DNA of 46,000 nt from JBHGAV01 sp041946685. GTDB taxonomy: Bacteria; Acidobacteriota; Terriglobia; Bryobacterales; Bryobacteraceae. Where the stretch lies: assembly GCA_041946685.1 (NCBI GenBank), contig JBHGAV010000032.1, positions 1-46,000 of the forward strand. The letters are read 5' to 3'. The notes below the pieces were generated by a model. The model saw nothing but the letters and a program-made list of their open reading frames with translations, was not told the DNA's origin and searched no databases. The position numbers were made by a program, and so were the translations under genes. This document shows, in pieces, positions 18,150-26,315 of the stretch (position 1 is the first letter of the stretch; each line of letters opens with the position of its first letter).

Positions 18150-20303
18150 CTAGCGGGAGCGGCCTTGGACGCGGCCTCCACCGCCCGGCGAAACCCGGCC
18201 CCCCCCGCCCTCCGTGCGGGCGCCGCCGCCTCCACCGGGTGAAACGCGGCCCATGCCGCTTGGCCGCTCTCCGCCGGACGGAGCGCTCATCCTGGGACCT
18301 TCACTCCGCGGCAGCTGCATCCGAGGCGACTCCATTCTCGGCGCGGCCATCCGCGGGGATTCCGCTCTCGGCGATTCCACACGTGGAGACTCCATCCTCG
18401 GAGTCTCCCGCTCACGAACGATCGGCGGGCTAATGCGGAGCGGCTCACTCCGCCGTCCTTCTGATGAGCGCGGCGGCTCCATTTGCCTCGAGGGAGCGGA
18501 GCGCTCGACTCTGCCCGGAGCGGAGTTCATCGGAGCGGAACGCCCCGAGTTGCTGCTCGGATCGAACCTGCGCCAGCCGCCGTTGTCCGACGGCGTGCTG
18601 GGCCGCACAGCGGACGGAGCGGGCCCTGCGGACGGCGCCTCGGCGGACCTCGGCGTGCCGCGGTCATTCGCACCACCGAAACGGCGCCACTCCGGCGTGG
18701 AACCCCAATCCTCGATACCCGTGCGCGGCGCCTCTCCGACCCTCCTCCATCCAGAGTTCGTGCCGCCCGTCACGGCAGGGGCAGGTGCGCCAGTTCCCCG
18801 CCCGGAGGCCGGAGCTTCGGCCCGTGGCGCTCCCATTCCTCGGGCTGCGCCGGCGCCTTCGCCCCCACGAGCCACCGCCGGCTCGCCGAACGTCCGGCGG
18901 CTGATTTGCTCCATGCCCCGCCGTTGTTCTTCGAACGGCACGCGCTCGATCTGAGCCGGCTGCCTCCGGCTGAAGAACTTGTCGGTAGAGGCCACCCTGG
19001 CCGGCGGCGCGGCGACACCCGGCCGGTCGGACATCCGCAGGCTGTTTCTGTCGGGCACGACGGGCAGTTGGCCCCTCACCAGACCGGCGCCGCGGAGGTC
19101 GCCTTCGCTAACGCGAACATGGTTGCCGCCCCGTCCGAAGTCGGAGCCGTTCACCCCGACGATCCCGTTATGAACTCTCGCGTTGCGGTAGACGTTCACG
19201 ATGTTCGTGTTGTTCACGATGTGAACACTGTTGTCGATGTATGTCGAGTTCCGGTACCCGCGATAGTAGCCGTGGCCGTACCAAGGGTAGTACGGCTCGT
19301 TCGGCGCGAGGGGGATCCAGCCAACCCGCCCGAAGCCTACGCCGATTCCGCCGCCACCCCAGCCGATGAAGGCTACCAGGCCGGGGCTCCAGTAATGACG
19401 CCGGTGCATCCCGCCCGGATACCAGCACCAGCCGTAGGTCGGCCTGTAATACCAGCGACCATAGTGATACGGCGCCCAACCCCACGGGTCGTAACTAATC
19501 CAGCTCCAACCATACCAATCGATCCACGACCAGCGGCCGTAGTAGTAGGGCGACCAGCCCACAGCCACGCGCGGGCTCCACACCCAGCCGTAAGGAGCGT
19601 CGTAGATCCATGTGCCGTAACCGTCCAAATCCTCCGCTCCGTAGACGCTCGGATCCACATAGCGATAGGAATTCGTCCGGCTGAAGTAGCGGTCCCGCTC
19701 CTCGTTCCAGCGATCCCAGTTGTCCTTCTCGATGGCGCTCACCACCTGAAACTCGGGATCGGAAGCAGAGCCGCGGGCCAGCATGGTCCGGCCGGAGCGA
19801 AGACGTTCAGAGCCCCGAGGCGTGTAAACCTCGGCTTCGCCGGAGCGGACCGTGATCTCGGATTCGCCGTTCTCACGCACCATGACCCGGTATGAGCCCT
19901 TCTTCAGAGGCCGCACCGACACGCTCGGCGTGCTGATCTCAACGTCGGCGTCCGAGTCGCGCTCCACCCGGAAGGTCACCAATCCGCGGGCAACCTGGAC
20001 CAGATACCGGTTGGTCTCCAGGTCGGCCAGCTTGACCTCCGTCTCCGAGGAGAGGCGGATCATGTTGGCCCAATCGAACTGGAGTTCGGCGCGAGAACCG
20101 GAGCCCGTGAGCAAACTGTCTTCGACGACCAAGGGTGCATTGAGGGCTGCAGCCACCCAATCGCCGGAATCCCCGCGACGGACGGAGACGTCTCCATTCA
20201 TCAGGCTGATACGGGCCACGCCGCGGCCCGTGTCCTCCTGGGCCAACGCCACCGCCGCGACCATCAGAGCCGCAACCATCAACTTCCAAGCCGTTCGGTT
20301 CAT
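18150..20303 (-). CDS. Exported FecR-domain / DUF6600 Trp-Tyr-rich protein
   Basis: 717 residues from the ATG at 20303, which is preceded by AAGGAGG. The signal peptide covers residues 1-21 (ending VALAQ). A FecR-like domain (about 35-150) is seen from ISLMNGDVSVRRGD and the ISTPSVSVRPL...GSYRV segment. A DUF6600-type region (about 215-350) is extremely rich in Trp, Tyr and Gly (WIYDAPYGWVWSPRV, WSWIDWYGWSWISYDPWGW). The last 330 residues are Ser/Pro/Arg/Gly-rich and disordered, with a repeated PRxESPR unit near the C-terminus. There is no TonB receptor or sigma factor next to it, so this is not a classical FecR anti-sigma factor. A structural or surface-binding role is more likely. Its own intrinsic terminator lies downstream. 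Confidence 0.85.
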   Translation of the reverse strand: MNRTAWKLMVAALMVAAVALAQEDTGRGVARISLMNGDVSVRRGDSGDWVAAALNAPLVVEDSLLTGSGSRAELQFDWANMIRLSSETEVKLADLETNRYLVQVARGLVTFRVERDSDADVEISTPSVSVRPLKKGSYRVMVRENGESEITVRSGEAEVYTPRGSERLRSGRTMLARGSASDPEFQVVSAIEKDNWDRWNEERDRYFSRTNSYRYVDPSVYGAEDLDGYGTWIYDAPYGWVWSPRVAVGWSPYYYGRWSWIDWYGWSWISYDPWGWAPYHYGRWYYRPTYGWCWYPGGMHRRHYWSPGLVAFIGWGGGGIGVGFGRVGWIPLAPNEPYYPWYGHGYYRGYRNSTYIDNSVHIVNNTNIVNVYRNARVHNGIVGVNGSDFGRGGNHVRVSEGDLRGAGLVRGQLPVVPDRNSLRMSDRPGVAAPPARVASTDKFFSRRQPAQIERVPFEEQRRGMEQISRRTFGEPAVARGGEGAGAARGMGAPRAEAPASGRGTGAPAPAVTGGTNSGWRRVGEAPRTGIEDWGSTPEWRRFGGANDRGTPRSAEAPSAGPAPSAVRPSTPSDNGGWRRFDPSSNSGRSAPMNSAPGRVERSAPSRQMEPPRSSEGRRSEPLRISPPIVRERETPRMESPRVESPRAESPRMAAPRMESPRMQLPRSEGPRMSAPSGGERPSGMGRVSPGGGGGARTEGGGGRVSPGGGGRVQGRSR

Positions 20304-20382
20304 GGCAGCCTCCTTCACGTCAATCGGGTAACGGCAACTGGGAGGCCAAACTGGAACTCTATGATTCCCCGGCAATTCCAGT

Positions 20383-20388
20383 TATGAT
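20383..20388 (+). promoter_or_regulatory. -10-like element 8 bases before the first yfhO
   Basis: TATGAT is followed by GGCTACCT and then the ATG. No Shine-Dalgarno sequence is present. The same block (ATTCC, TATGATGG, ACC, ATG) recurs before the second yfhO paralogue at 24088. Transcription would begin at or next to the start codon. Confidence 0.5.
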
Positions 20389-20396
20389 GGCTACCT

Positions 20397-22640
20397 ATGG
20401 AGGTGGTTGAGAAGCACCACACCGATCGGAAACGACCACACCGCCGGCTCAGGGCACTGGCCGCGCCGGTGATACTGCTTGTCATCTGTACGGGCTTCTA
20501 CTGGAAGCTCGTTCTGACGAATCAGTACACCTGGCTCGAGAGCCCGGATCTGGCCACCCAGGTGCTTCCCTGGTTGCAGGTGCAGGCAGGCGAATGGCAC
20601 GCCGGGAGGGTGCCCTTGTGGGACCCGTACATGCACGGCGGCCAGTCGCTGATCGGACAGGTGCAACCCGGGGTCGCTTCCCCCTTGAACTGGATTTTGT
20701 TCCTGGCGCCGCTCCGGCACGGGTGGATGCGGCAGGCCTATGTTCACTGGTTCTATGTCCTGATTCACTTCCTGGCAGCCTGGTTCGGCTACCTCCTTTG
20801 CCGCGATCTGAAACGGTCCCAGGCTGCATCGGTTGCCGCCGGCTGCGTCTTCGCCCTGGGGGGATGGATGGGCACCACGAACTGGCCGCAAATGCTCAAC
20901 AGCGCGCTGTGGGCGCCCCTCGTCTTTCTCTATCTACTCCGCTGCCTGCGGGGCGAGAGGCCCCTGGCAAGCGCGGCAGCATCGGGGGCCTTCTTCGGAA
21001 TGGCCTGGCTGGGCGGGCATCACCAGATCCCCATCTTCCTGCTGCTGGCCACGGGTGGGGTGTGGCTCTACCACATCTTCCGGAAGGCAAAGCCGGACTG
21101 GGGAGCGGCGAGGCTGGCGGCCGTATTCCTGATCTTCATTTTCCTGGTTGGCGCGTTTCAAACCCTGCCCGCCTATGAGTACGGCAAGCGCTCCCTACGC
21201 TGGGTCGGGGCCAACGAGCCGAAGGGCTGGAACGAGCCGGTACCCTATTCCGTGCACGACCAGTATTCCCTGGTGCCGACTTCCCTGCTCGCAATCTTGA
21301 TTCCGGGAACGAACCGTCATGCGGACCCCTTCATCGGCGTGACCGCCCTGACACTGGCCCTACTGGCGGTAGCGCTGGCCTGGAAGGAATACCCGGTGAG
21401 GTTGATGGCCGCGGTGGCGGCTGGGGGATTGCTGTTCTCGCTGGGCCGCAACAACGTCTTCCACGGCATCCTGTACGCCCTGATTCCCATGGTCGAGAAG
21501 GCCCGGAACCCCTCGATGGCTGTCTTCATCTATCACTTTGGAATTGCAACGCTAACCTCTTATGGAATAGACTACTTGAGGTCCAGTTACCTTTCAGCTT
21601 GGCCACGCCGGGCCGGAGTGAGCCTCCTCGTGTGCGGCGTGGTGTTGTTTTCGATCCTGGGTGGACTGGCGCTGGCGGGCAAGCCTCCGGGCGACGACCG
21701 CTTCGCGGTCGTCGCGCTGGTTGCGCTGCTTCTGGCATTGCTCCTGCGCGGGTGGACGAAGGGACTGGTCTCCCAGCCGGTGGCGGCGGTCCTCATCCTC
21801 GGTTTGATGCTCATCGAATTCGGGAACACCGCCGGTTATGGCTGGCTTAACCGCGAGGAGAAGACCAGGGGCACTGACCTGAGGGCGCTGGCGCAGGACT
21901 CTGATCTTGCCGCATTCCTACAGAGCCTGCCCTGGCCGGTCCGGGTCGACGTCGGGCTCAAGGAGATACCGTACAACTTCGGCGACTGGTACGGGATTGA
22001 GCAGTACGGAGGCTACCTCGCCAGCTTGTCCAAGGCGTTCGCGGACCTGCCCTGGCACAGCACACGCGGGAGGCAGCTCTTTGGGGTGAACTACGCCATT
22101 CGCGCGGAGCCGCCGGAACCCCACCAGCGGGAAGTTTTCCAGAGCGCCCGCGGCCTGAAGGTGTACTGGAACACAGACGCCTATCCGAGGACCTGGACGG
22201 TGCACGAGGCGGAGCAGTTGAATGACGCGCAGGCCATCCGAGTGAAGTTGGAGGACAAGTCTTTCGATCCGCGAAGGACGGCACTGCTCACAGAGCCTCG
22301 GCCGGCTTTAGAAACGTGCCCGGAGAAGGACGATGTGCGCCTCGTGAAAAGCAACAGCGGGCGGTTGACAATCGAGGCTGACATGGGCTGCCGCGGCATG
22401 GTGATTCTGGGCGACAACTACTTCCCCGGCTGGGTGGCGACGGTGGACGGCAAGCGCGCAAAGATCTACGAGGCTTACTCCGTAATTCGGGGCGTGGCCG
22501 TGGAAGGGGGCAAGCACACGATCGAGATGCGCTACCGGCCGGCGTCGGTGATCGCGGGATTCTTCATGAGCGTGGCCGGCATTCTGGGCGCGCTGTTCCT
22601 GTCCATCCGGGCCAGGAGAGCCGAGGCTGCGGCAGGGTAA
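20397..22640 (+). CDS. YfhO-family polytopic membrane protein (probable GT-C glycosyltransferase), copy 1
   Basis: 747 residues, about a dozen transmembrane helices between residues 20 and 470 and an extracytoplasmic C-terminal domain. The first loop carries acidic, aromatic residues (TWLESPDLATQVLPWLQ, WDPYMHGGQSLIGQ) in the place where GT-C enzymes bind the lipid-linked sugar. The C-terminus has GDNYFPGWVATVDGK and ends in a last membrane helix. Firmicute YfhO proteins act in lipoteichoic or wall teichoic acid glycosylation; in a Gram-negative the acceptor is unknown. The next gene is a DPM1-like GT2 fusion that could supply polyprenyl-phosphate sugar. Its stop codon TAA shares its last A with the ATG of that gene. 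A close paralogue lies at 24102. Confidence 0.88.
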   Translation: MEVVEKHHTDRKRPHRRLRALAAPVILLVICTGFYWKLVLTNQYTWLESPDLATQVLPWLQVQAGEWHAGRVPLWDPYMHGGQSLIGQVQPGVASPLNWILFLAPLRHGWMRQAYVHWFYVLIHFLAAWFGYLLCRDLKRSQAASVAAGCVFALGGWMGTTNWPQMLNSALWAPLVFLYLLRCLRGERPLASAAASGAFFGMAWLGGHHQIPIFLLLATGGVWLYHIFRKAKPDWGAARLAAVFLIFIFLVGAFQTLPAYEYGKRSLRWVGANEPKGWNEPVPYSVHDQYSLVPTSLLAILIPGTNRHADPFIGVTALTLALLAVALAWKEYPVRLMAAVAAGGLLFSLGRNNVFHGILYALIPMVEKARNPSMAVFIYHFGIATLTSYGIDYLRSSYLSAWPRRAGVSLLVCGVVLFSILGGLALAGKPPGDDRFAVVALVALLLALLLRGWTKGLVSQPVAAVLILGLMLIEFGNTAGYGWLNREEKTRGTDLRALAQDSDLAAFLQSLPWPVRVDVGLKEIPYNFGDWYGIEQYGGYLASLSKAFADLPWHSTRGRQLFGVNYAIRAEPPEPHQREVFQSARGLKVYWNTDAYPRTWTVHEAEQLNDAQAIRVKLEDKSFDPRRTALLTEPRPALETCPEKDDVRLVKSNSGRLTIEADMGCRGMVILGDNYFPGWVATVDGKRAKIYEAYSVIRGVAVEGGKHTIEMRYRPASVIAGFFMSVAGILGALFLSIRARRAEAAAG

Positions 22641-24058
22641 TGTCCCCCCTGTCTCTTTCGATCCTGATTCCCCTCTACGACGAGGAAGAGTACATCGCTA
22701 CGCTTCTTGACCGGGTTCTGGCCGCGCCCCTGCCGGAAGGCATGACGAAGGAAGTCATCGTAGTCGACGACGGGTCGAGCGACGGCTCGGCGGAGGTGGC
22801 CGGCGGCTTCGCGAACCGCTACCCCGGGATGGTTCGGCTGCTGCGGCATCGAGCCAACCGCGGCAAGGGAGCGGCGGTACGCACCGCCCTGGAGGCGGCC
22901 CAGGGGCAGTTCTGCCTGATCCAGGACGCCGACCTGGAGTATGACCCCGCCGAATACCCCAGGCTCCTCAAGCCGCTCGTCGACGGCAGGGCCGACGTGG
23001 TGTACGGCTCACGTTTTCTGGTGTCAGGGGAGAGGCGCGTTCTGTACTTCTATCACGCCCTGGCGAACCACATACTGACGGGACTCTGCAACCTGGCTGC
23101 GGACCTGAATTTGACCGACGTCTGGACCTGCTACAAAGCGGGGCGGACTTCCCTGCTTCGCAGCATCCCGCTTCAGAGCGACGGTTTCGGTATCGAGCCG
23201 GAGCTGACCATCAAACTGGCGCGGCGGCGCGCCCGGATTTACGAGACGCCGATCAGCTACAACGGCAGGACGTACGAAGAGGGAAAGAAGATCGGCGTGT
23301 GGGACGCGCTGGCCAGCGTCGTGGTTATCCTGCGAAGCTGGCTTACGCCGAAGATCTACCGGGAGCCCGGGGCGGAGACGCTGGACGCGCTGGCCGGCGC
23401 GGAGAACTTCAACCGGTGGATGGCCGACACGGTACAGCCGTTTCTGGGCAAGCGAGTGCTGGAAATCGGCGCGGGAATCGGCAACCTGAGCCGCCACTTG
23501 GCCAGGCGGAGGGAGAGGTACATCGCCACCGACATTGAGACCGAGCACCTTTCGCGCCTGCTCACCCAATTGCATCACCGGCCGAACTTGCAGGTCTGCC
23601 GCTGCGACCTGGGGGCGGAGGAGGATTTCCGGGGTCTGGAGTCGTCGCTGGACACGGTGGTCTGCCTGAACGTCCTTGAGCACGTGGCAGACGAGATGGC
23701 CGCCTTGCGGAATATCCACCGCGTGCTCGAGCCGGGAGGCCGGGCGGTCATCCTGGTGCCGTGCGGGCCCGAGTTGTACGGAAGCCTGGACCAGGCGCTC
23801 GGACACCACCGCCGCTACACGAGGGAGGAACTGAGGGACAGATTGACCGCAGCGGGATTTCTGGTTGACCGCATACTCGACTTCAACCGCGCCTCACGCC
23901 CCGGCTGGCTATTGCGCGGCAGAATTCTGAAGCGGTCCACTCTTGGCCGATTCGATCTGCGTCTTTTCGATTCGCTGGTGTGGCTGTGGCGCCGCGTCGA
24001 TCCGATGCTCCCGTGGGGACCGGTCTCCATCATCGCGGTGTGCACGAAGCCGAAGTGA
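22640..24058 (+). CDS. GT2 glycosyltransferase fused to a SAM methyltransferase
   Basis: 472 residues in two domains. Residues 1-245 are a GT-A family 2 enzyme of the dolichyl-phosphate-mannose/polyprenyl-phosphate synthase type: ILIPLYDEEEY, VVDDGSSDGS (41-50), NRGKGAAVR and DADLEYDP with the DxD metal site at 96-98. The C-terminal membrane helices of many such enzymes are missing. Residues 255-472 are a class I methyltransferase: motif I VLEIGAGIGNLS (273-284), an acidic TDIE at 297-300 that would hold the ribose, and LNVLEHV (343-349). The fusion suggests a sugar transferred to a lipid carrier and then methylated, or methylation of the carrier-linked product. It is translationally coupled to the upstream yfhO and lies between the two copies. 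Confidence 0.92.
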   Translation: MSPLSLSILIPLYDEEEYIATLLDRVLAAPLPEGMTKEVIVVDDGSSDGSAEVAGGFANRYPGMVRLLRHRANRGKGAAVRTALEAAQGQFCLIQDADLEYDPAEYPRLLKPLVDGRADVVYGSRFLVSGERRVLYFYHALANHILTGLCNLAADLNLTDVWTCYKAGRTSLLRSIPLQSDGFGIEPELTIKLARRRARIYETPISYNGRTYEEGKKIGVWDALASVVVILRSWLTPKIYREPGAETLDALAGAENFNRWMADTVQPFLGKRVLEIGAGIGNLSRHLARRRERYIATDIETEHLSRLLTQLHHRPNLQVCRCDLGAEEDFRGLESSLDTVVCLNVLEHVADEMAALRNIHRVLEPGGRAVILVPCGPELYGSLDQALGHHRRYTREELRDRLTAAGFLVDRILDFNRASRPGWLLRGRILKRSTLGRFDLRLFDSLVWLWRRVDPMLPWGPVSIIAVCTKPK

Positions 24059-24087
24059 AGTGTCCTTCCCCCACGCCGGATTCCCGG

Positions 24088-24093
24088 TATGAT
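24088..24093 (+). promoter_or_regulatory. -10-like element 8 bases before the second yfhO
   Basis: TATGAT is followed by GGACACCA and the ATG, the same spacing and nearly the same bases as before the first yfhO. It sits in the 43-base gap after the GT2-methyltransferase gene, so the second copy may be transcribed separately as a leaderless mRNA. Confidence 0.5.
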
Positions 24094-24101
24094 GGACACC
24101 A

Positions 24102-26315
24102 ATGGGACGGTTGTCAAGGTGGCTCGCCCCGGCGGTGCTGCTGCTCGTCTGCACAGGCTTCTTCTGGAAGATCGTCCTGACCGACCAGTACACGTGGTTG
24201 GAGGGTTCGGACCTCGCCTATCAGGTGCTCCCCTGGCTTCAGATGCAGTCCGGCGAGTGGCACCGCGGCCGCGTGGCGCTCTGGGATCCGTACCTCTGGG
24301 GAGGGCAGTCGCTCATCGGGCAGGTGATCACCGGAGCGGCCAGCCCGATCAATTGGATCCTTTTCCTGCTTCCGCTGCGCCGGGGGTGGATACAACAGGC
24401 CCATCTGAATTGGCTCTTCGTCTTGATTCACTTCCTGGGCGCCTGGTTCGGCTACCTGCTGTGCCGTGACCTGAAGCGCAGCCAAGCCGCCTCGGTCGCA
24501 GGCGGATGCGCGTTCGCACTCGGCGGCTGGGTGGGGGCGACAGACTGGCCGCAGATGCTGACCAGCACGATCTGGGCGCCCTTGGTGCTTCTCTTCCTGC
24601 TTCGCAGCCTGCGGGGCTGGCGTCCGGTGGCCAGCGCCGCTGCCTCCGGCGCTTTCCTCGGTGCATCGTTCCTCGGCAGTCACCATCAGGTTCCCGTCTT
24701 CCTCATCCTGGCTACGGGCGGGATTTGGCTCTACATGTTCCTGCGCAGGGGACGTCCGGACTGGGTGATGGCAAGGCTGGCTGCCATCTTTCTCGTGTTC
24801 ATGATCCTGGTAAGCGGCCTGCAAACCGTCCCGGCCTACGAGTATGGGAAGCTGGCGAAACGCTGGGTCGGCTTGGACCGTCCCATAGGGTGGAATGAAC
24901 CCGTACCGTATTCAGTCCACAGCCAGTACTCGCTGATTCCGACCTCCCTCCTCGCCGTCGTGATCCCGGGCGTGGCACGACACGCGGACCCCTTTATCGG
25001 CGTCACGGCCTTGAGCCTGGCGTTGCTGGCTGTAGCCATGGCCTGGAAGGAGCTGCCCGTCCGGTTGTTTGCCGCGATCGGGGCGGGAGGACTGCTGTTC
25101 TCGCTGGGCCAAGACAACGTTTTTCACGGGATGCTCTACGCGCTCGTTCCCGTGGTGGAAAAGGCGCGGAGTCCATCCATGGCCATATTCATCTATCACT
25201 TTGGGATTGCCATCCTAACTGCTTATGGAATTGACTATATATTACCGAGCGCAGAGTCTCCGTGGCCGCGTCGGGCGACGGTGTCTCTGGCATGGCTCGG
25301 GGTGCTGCTGTTCATTTCTCTGGGCGTGCTGGTGCTGGTCCAGAAGCCGCCGGGGGACGACCGGTTCGCGGTAGTCGCACTGATTAGTCTGTTGCTGGCC
25401 TGGCTGTTGGCGGGCTGGCGAGGCGGGCTGGTGACCCAGACGACTGCGGCGGTGCTGGCCCTTGGATTGATGCTCATAGAGTTTGGCAACTCATCGGGAT
25501 TCTATTGGCCGAACAAAGAGGACGAGACCCGAAACGTCCTCCTCAAGCAACTGGCCGGAGATTCCGATCTGGCCGCCTTCCTTACTGGTATTCCTTGGCC
25601 GGTGCGGATAGAGGTCTCGGCGAAAGACATCCCATACAACTTCGGGGATTGGTACGGCATCGACCAGTTCGGCGGCTATCTGGCCAGCCTCCCCTTGAAC
25701 CTGCTGGCCCTGCCATGGCAACTCCCGCATATCAAGAAGATCTTTGGTGTGAACATCGAGGTGAAACGCGGGCCGCCCGGACCGGGACAGATGGAAGTCT
25801 TCCAGAGCGCCAGGGGGCTGAAAGCATACTTGAATCTCGACGCGTTCCCGCGCGCGTGGGCGGTACACGAGGTGCAGCAAGTGGGAGAGCGCAGTCTGGT
25901 CGATGGCACGCTTTCGGATAAGTCCTTCGACTTGAAGCGGCGTACCGTTCTGCTCGAACAGCCGCCCGCGCTGGAGAGCTGTTCCGGGCAGGACGACGTC
26001 AGGCTCACCCGGCGCAACAGCGGCCGGGTTACGATCGAGGCCGTCATGGCCTGCCGTGGGATGGTGATACTTGGGGACAGTTACTTCCCGGGCTGGCGGG
26101 CGACGGTGGATGGCCGGCGCACGAAGATCTACGAAGCCTACGCTGCGGTGCGGGGCGTGGTAGTCGAGAAAGGCAAGCATACGATCGAGATGCGTTATCT
26201 GCCGCTGTCTGTGGTCGCAGGCGGGCTGATGACCCTGGCCGGTGTGGCGGGCGCCGTCCTGCTCAACGTCGGGACCCGGCGCAAAGAGAAGGGCGGAGAG
26301 CGATGGCCAGACTAG
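24102..26315 (+). CDS. YfhO-family polytopic membrane protein (probable GT-C glycosyltransferase), copy 2
   Basis: 737 residues. It is colinear with copy 1 from the first helix (VCTGFFWKIVLTDQYTWLE) to the last (VVAGGLMTLAGVAGAV), and by eye more than half of the residues are identical. Loop 1 keeps the DLAYQVLPWLQ and LWDPYLWGGQSLIGQ segments and the C-terminal domain keeps GDSYFPGWRATVDG. It lacks the basic N-terminal extension of copy 1. The tandem arrangement around a GT2 gene suggests duplication followed by change of acceptor or donor specificity. The 3' end overlaps the Nramp-Usp gene by 13 bases. Confidence 0.88.
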   Translation: MGRLSRWLAPAVLLLVCTGFFWKIVLTDQYTWLEGSDLAYQVLPWLQMQSGEWHRGRVALWDPYLWGGQSLIGQVITGAASPINWILFLLPLRRGWIQQAHLNWLFVLIHFLGAWFGYLLCRDLKRSQAASVAGGCAFALGGWVGATDWPQMLTSTIWAPLVLLFLLRSLRGWRPVASAAASGAFLGASFLGSHHQVPVFLILATGGIWLYMFLRRGRPDWVMARLAAIFLVFMILVSGLQTVPAYEYGKLAKRWVGLDRPIGWNEPVPYSVHSQYSLIPTSLLAVVIPGVARHADPFIGVTALSLALLAVAMAWKELPVRLFAAIGAGGLLFSLGQDNVFHGMLYALVPVVEKARSPSMAIFIYHFGIAILTAYGIDYILPSAESPWPRRATVSLAWLGVLLFISLGVLVLVQKPPGDDRFAVVALISLLLAWLLAGWRGGLVTQTTAAVLALGLMLIEFGNSSGFYWPNKEDETRNVLLKQLAGDSDLAAFLTGIPWPVRIEVSAKDIPYNFGDWYGIDQFGGYLASLPLNLLALPWQLPHIKKIFGVNIEVKRGPPGPGQMEVFQSARGLKAYLNLDAFPRAWAVHEVQQVGERSLVDGTLSDKSFDLKRRTVLLEQPPALESCSGQDDVRLTRRNSGRVTIEAVMACRGMVILGDSYFPGWRATVDGRRTKIYEAYAAVRGVVVEKGKHTIEMRYLPLSVVAGGLMTLAGVAGAVLLNVGTRRKEKGGERWPD

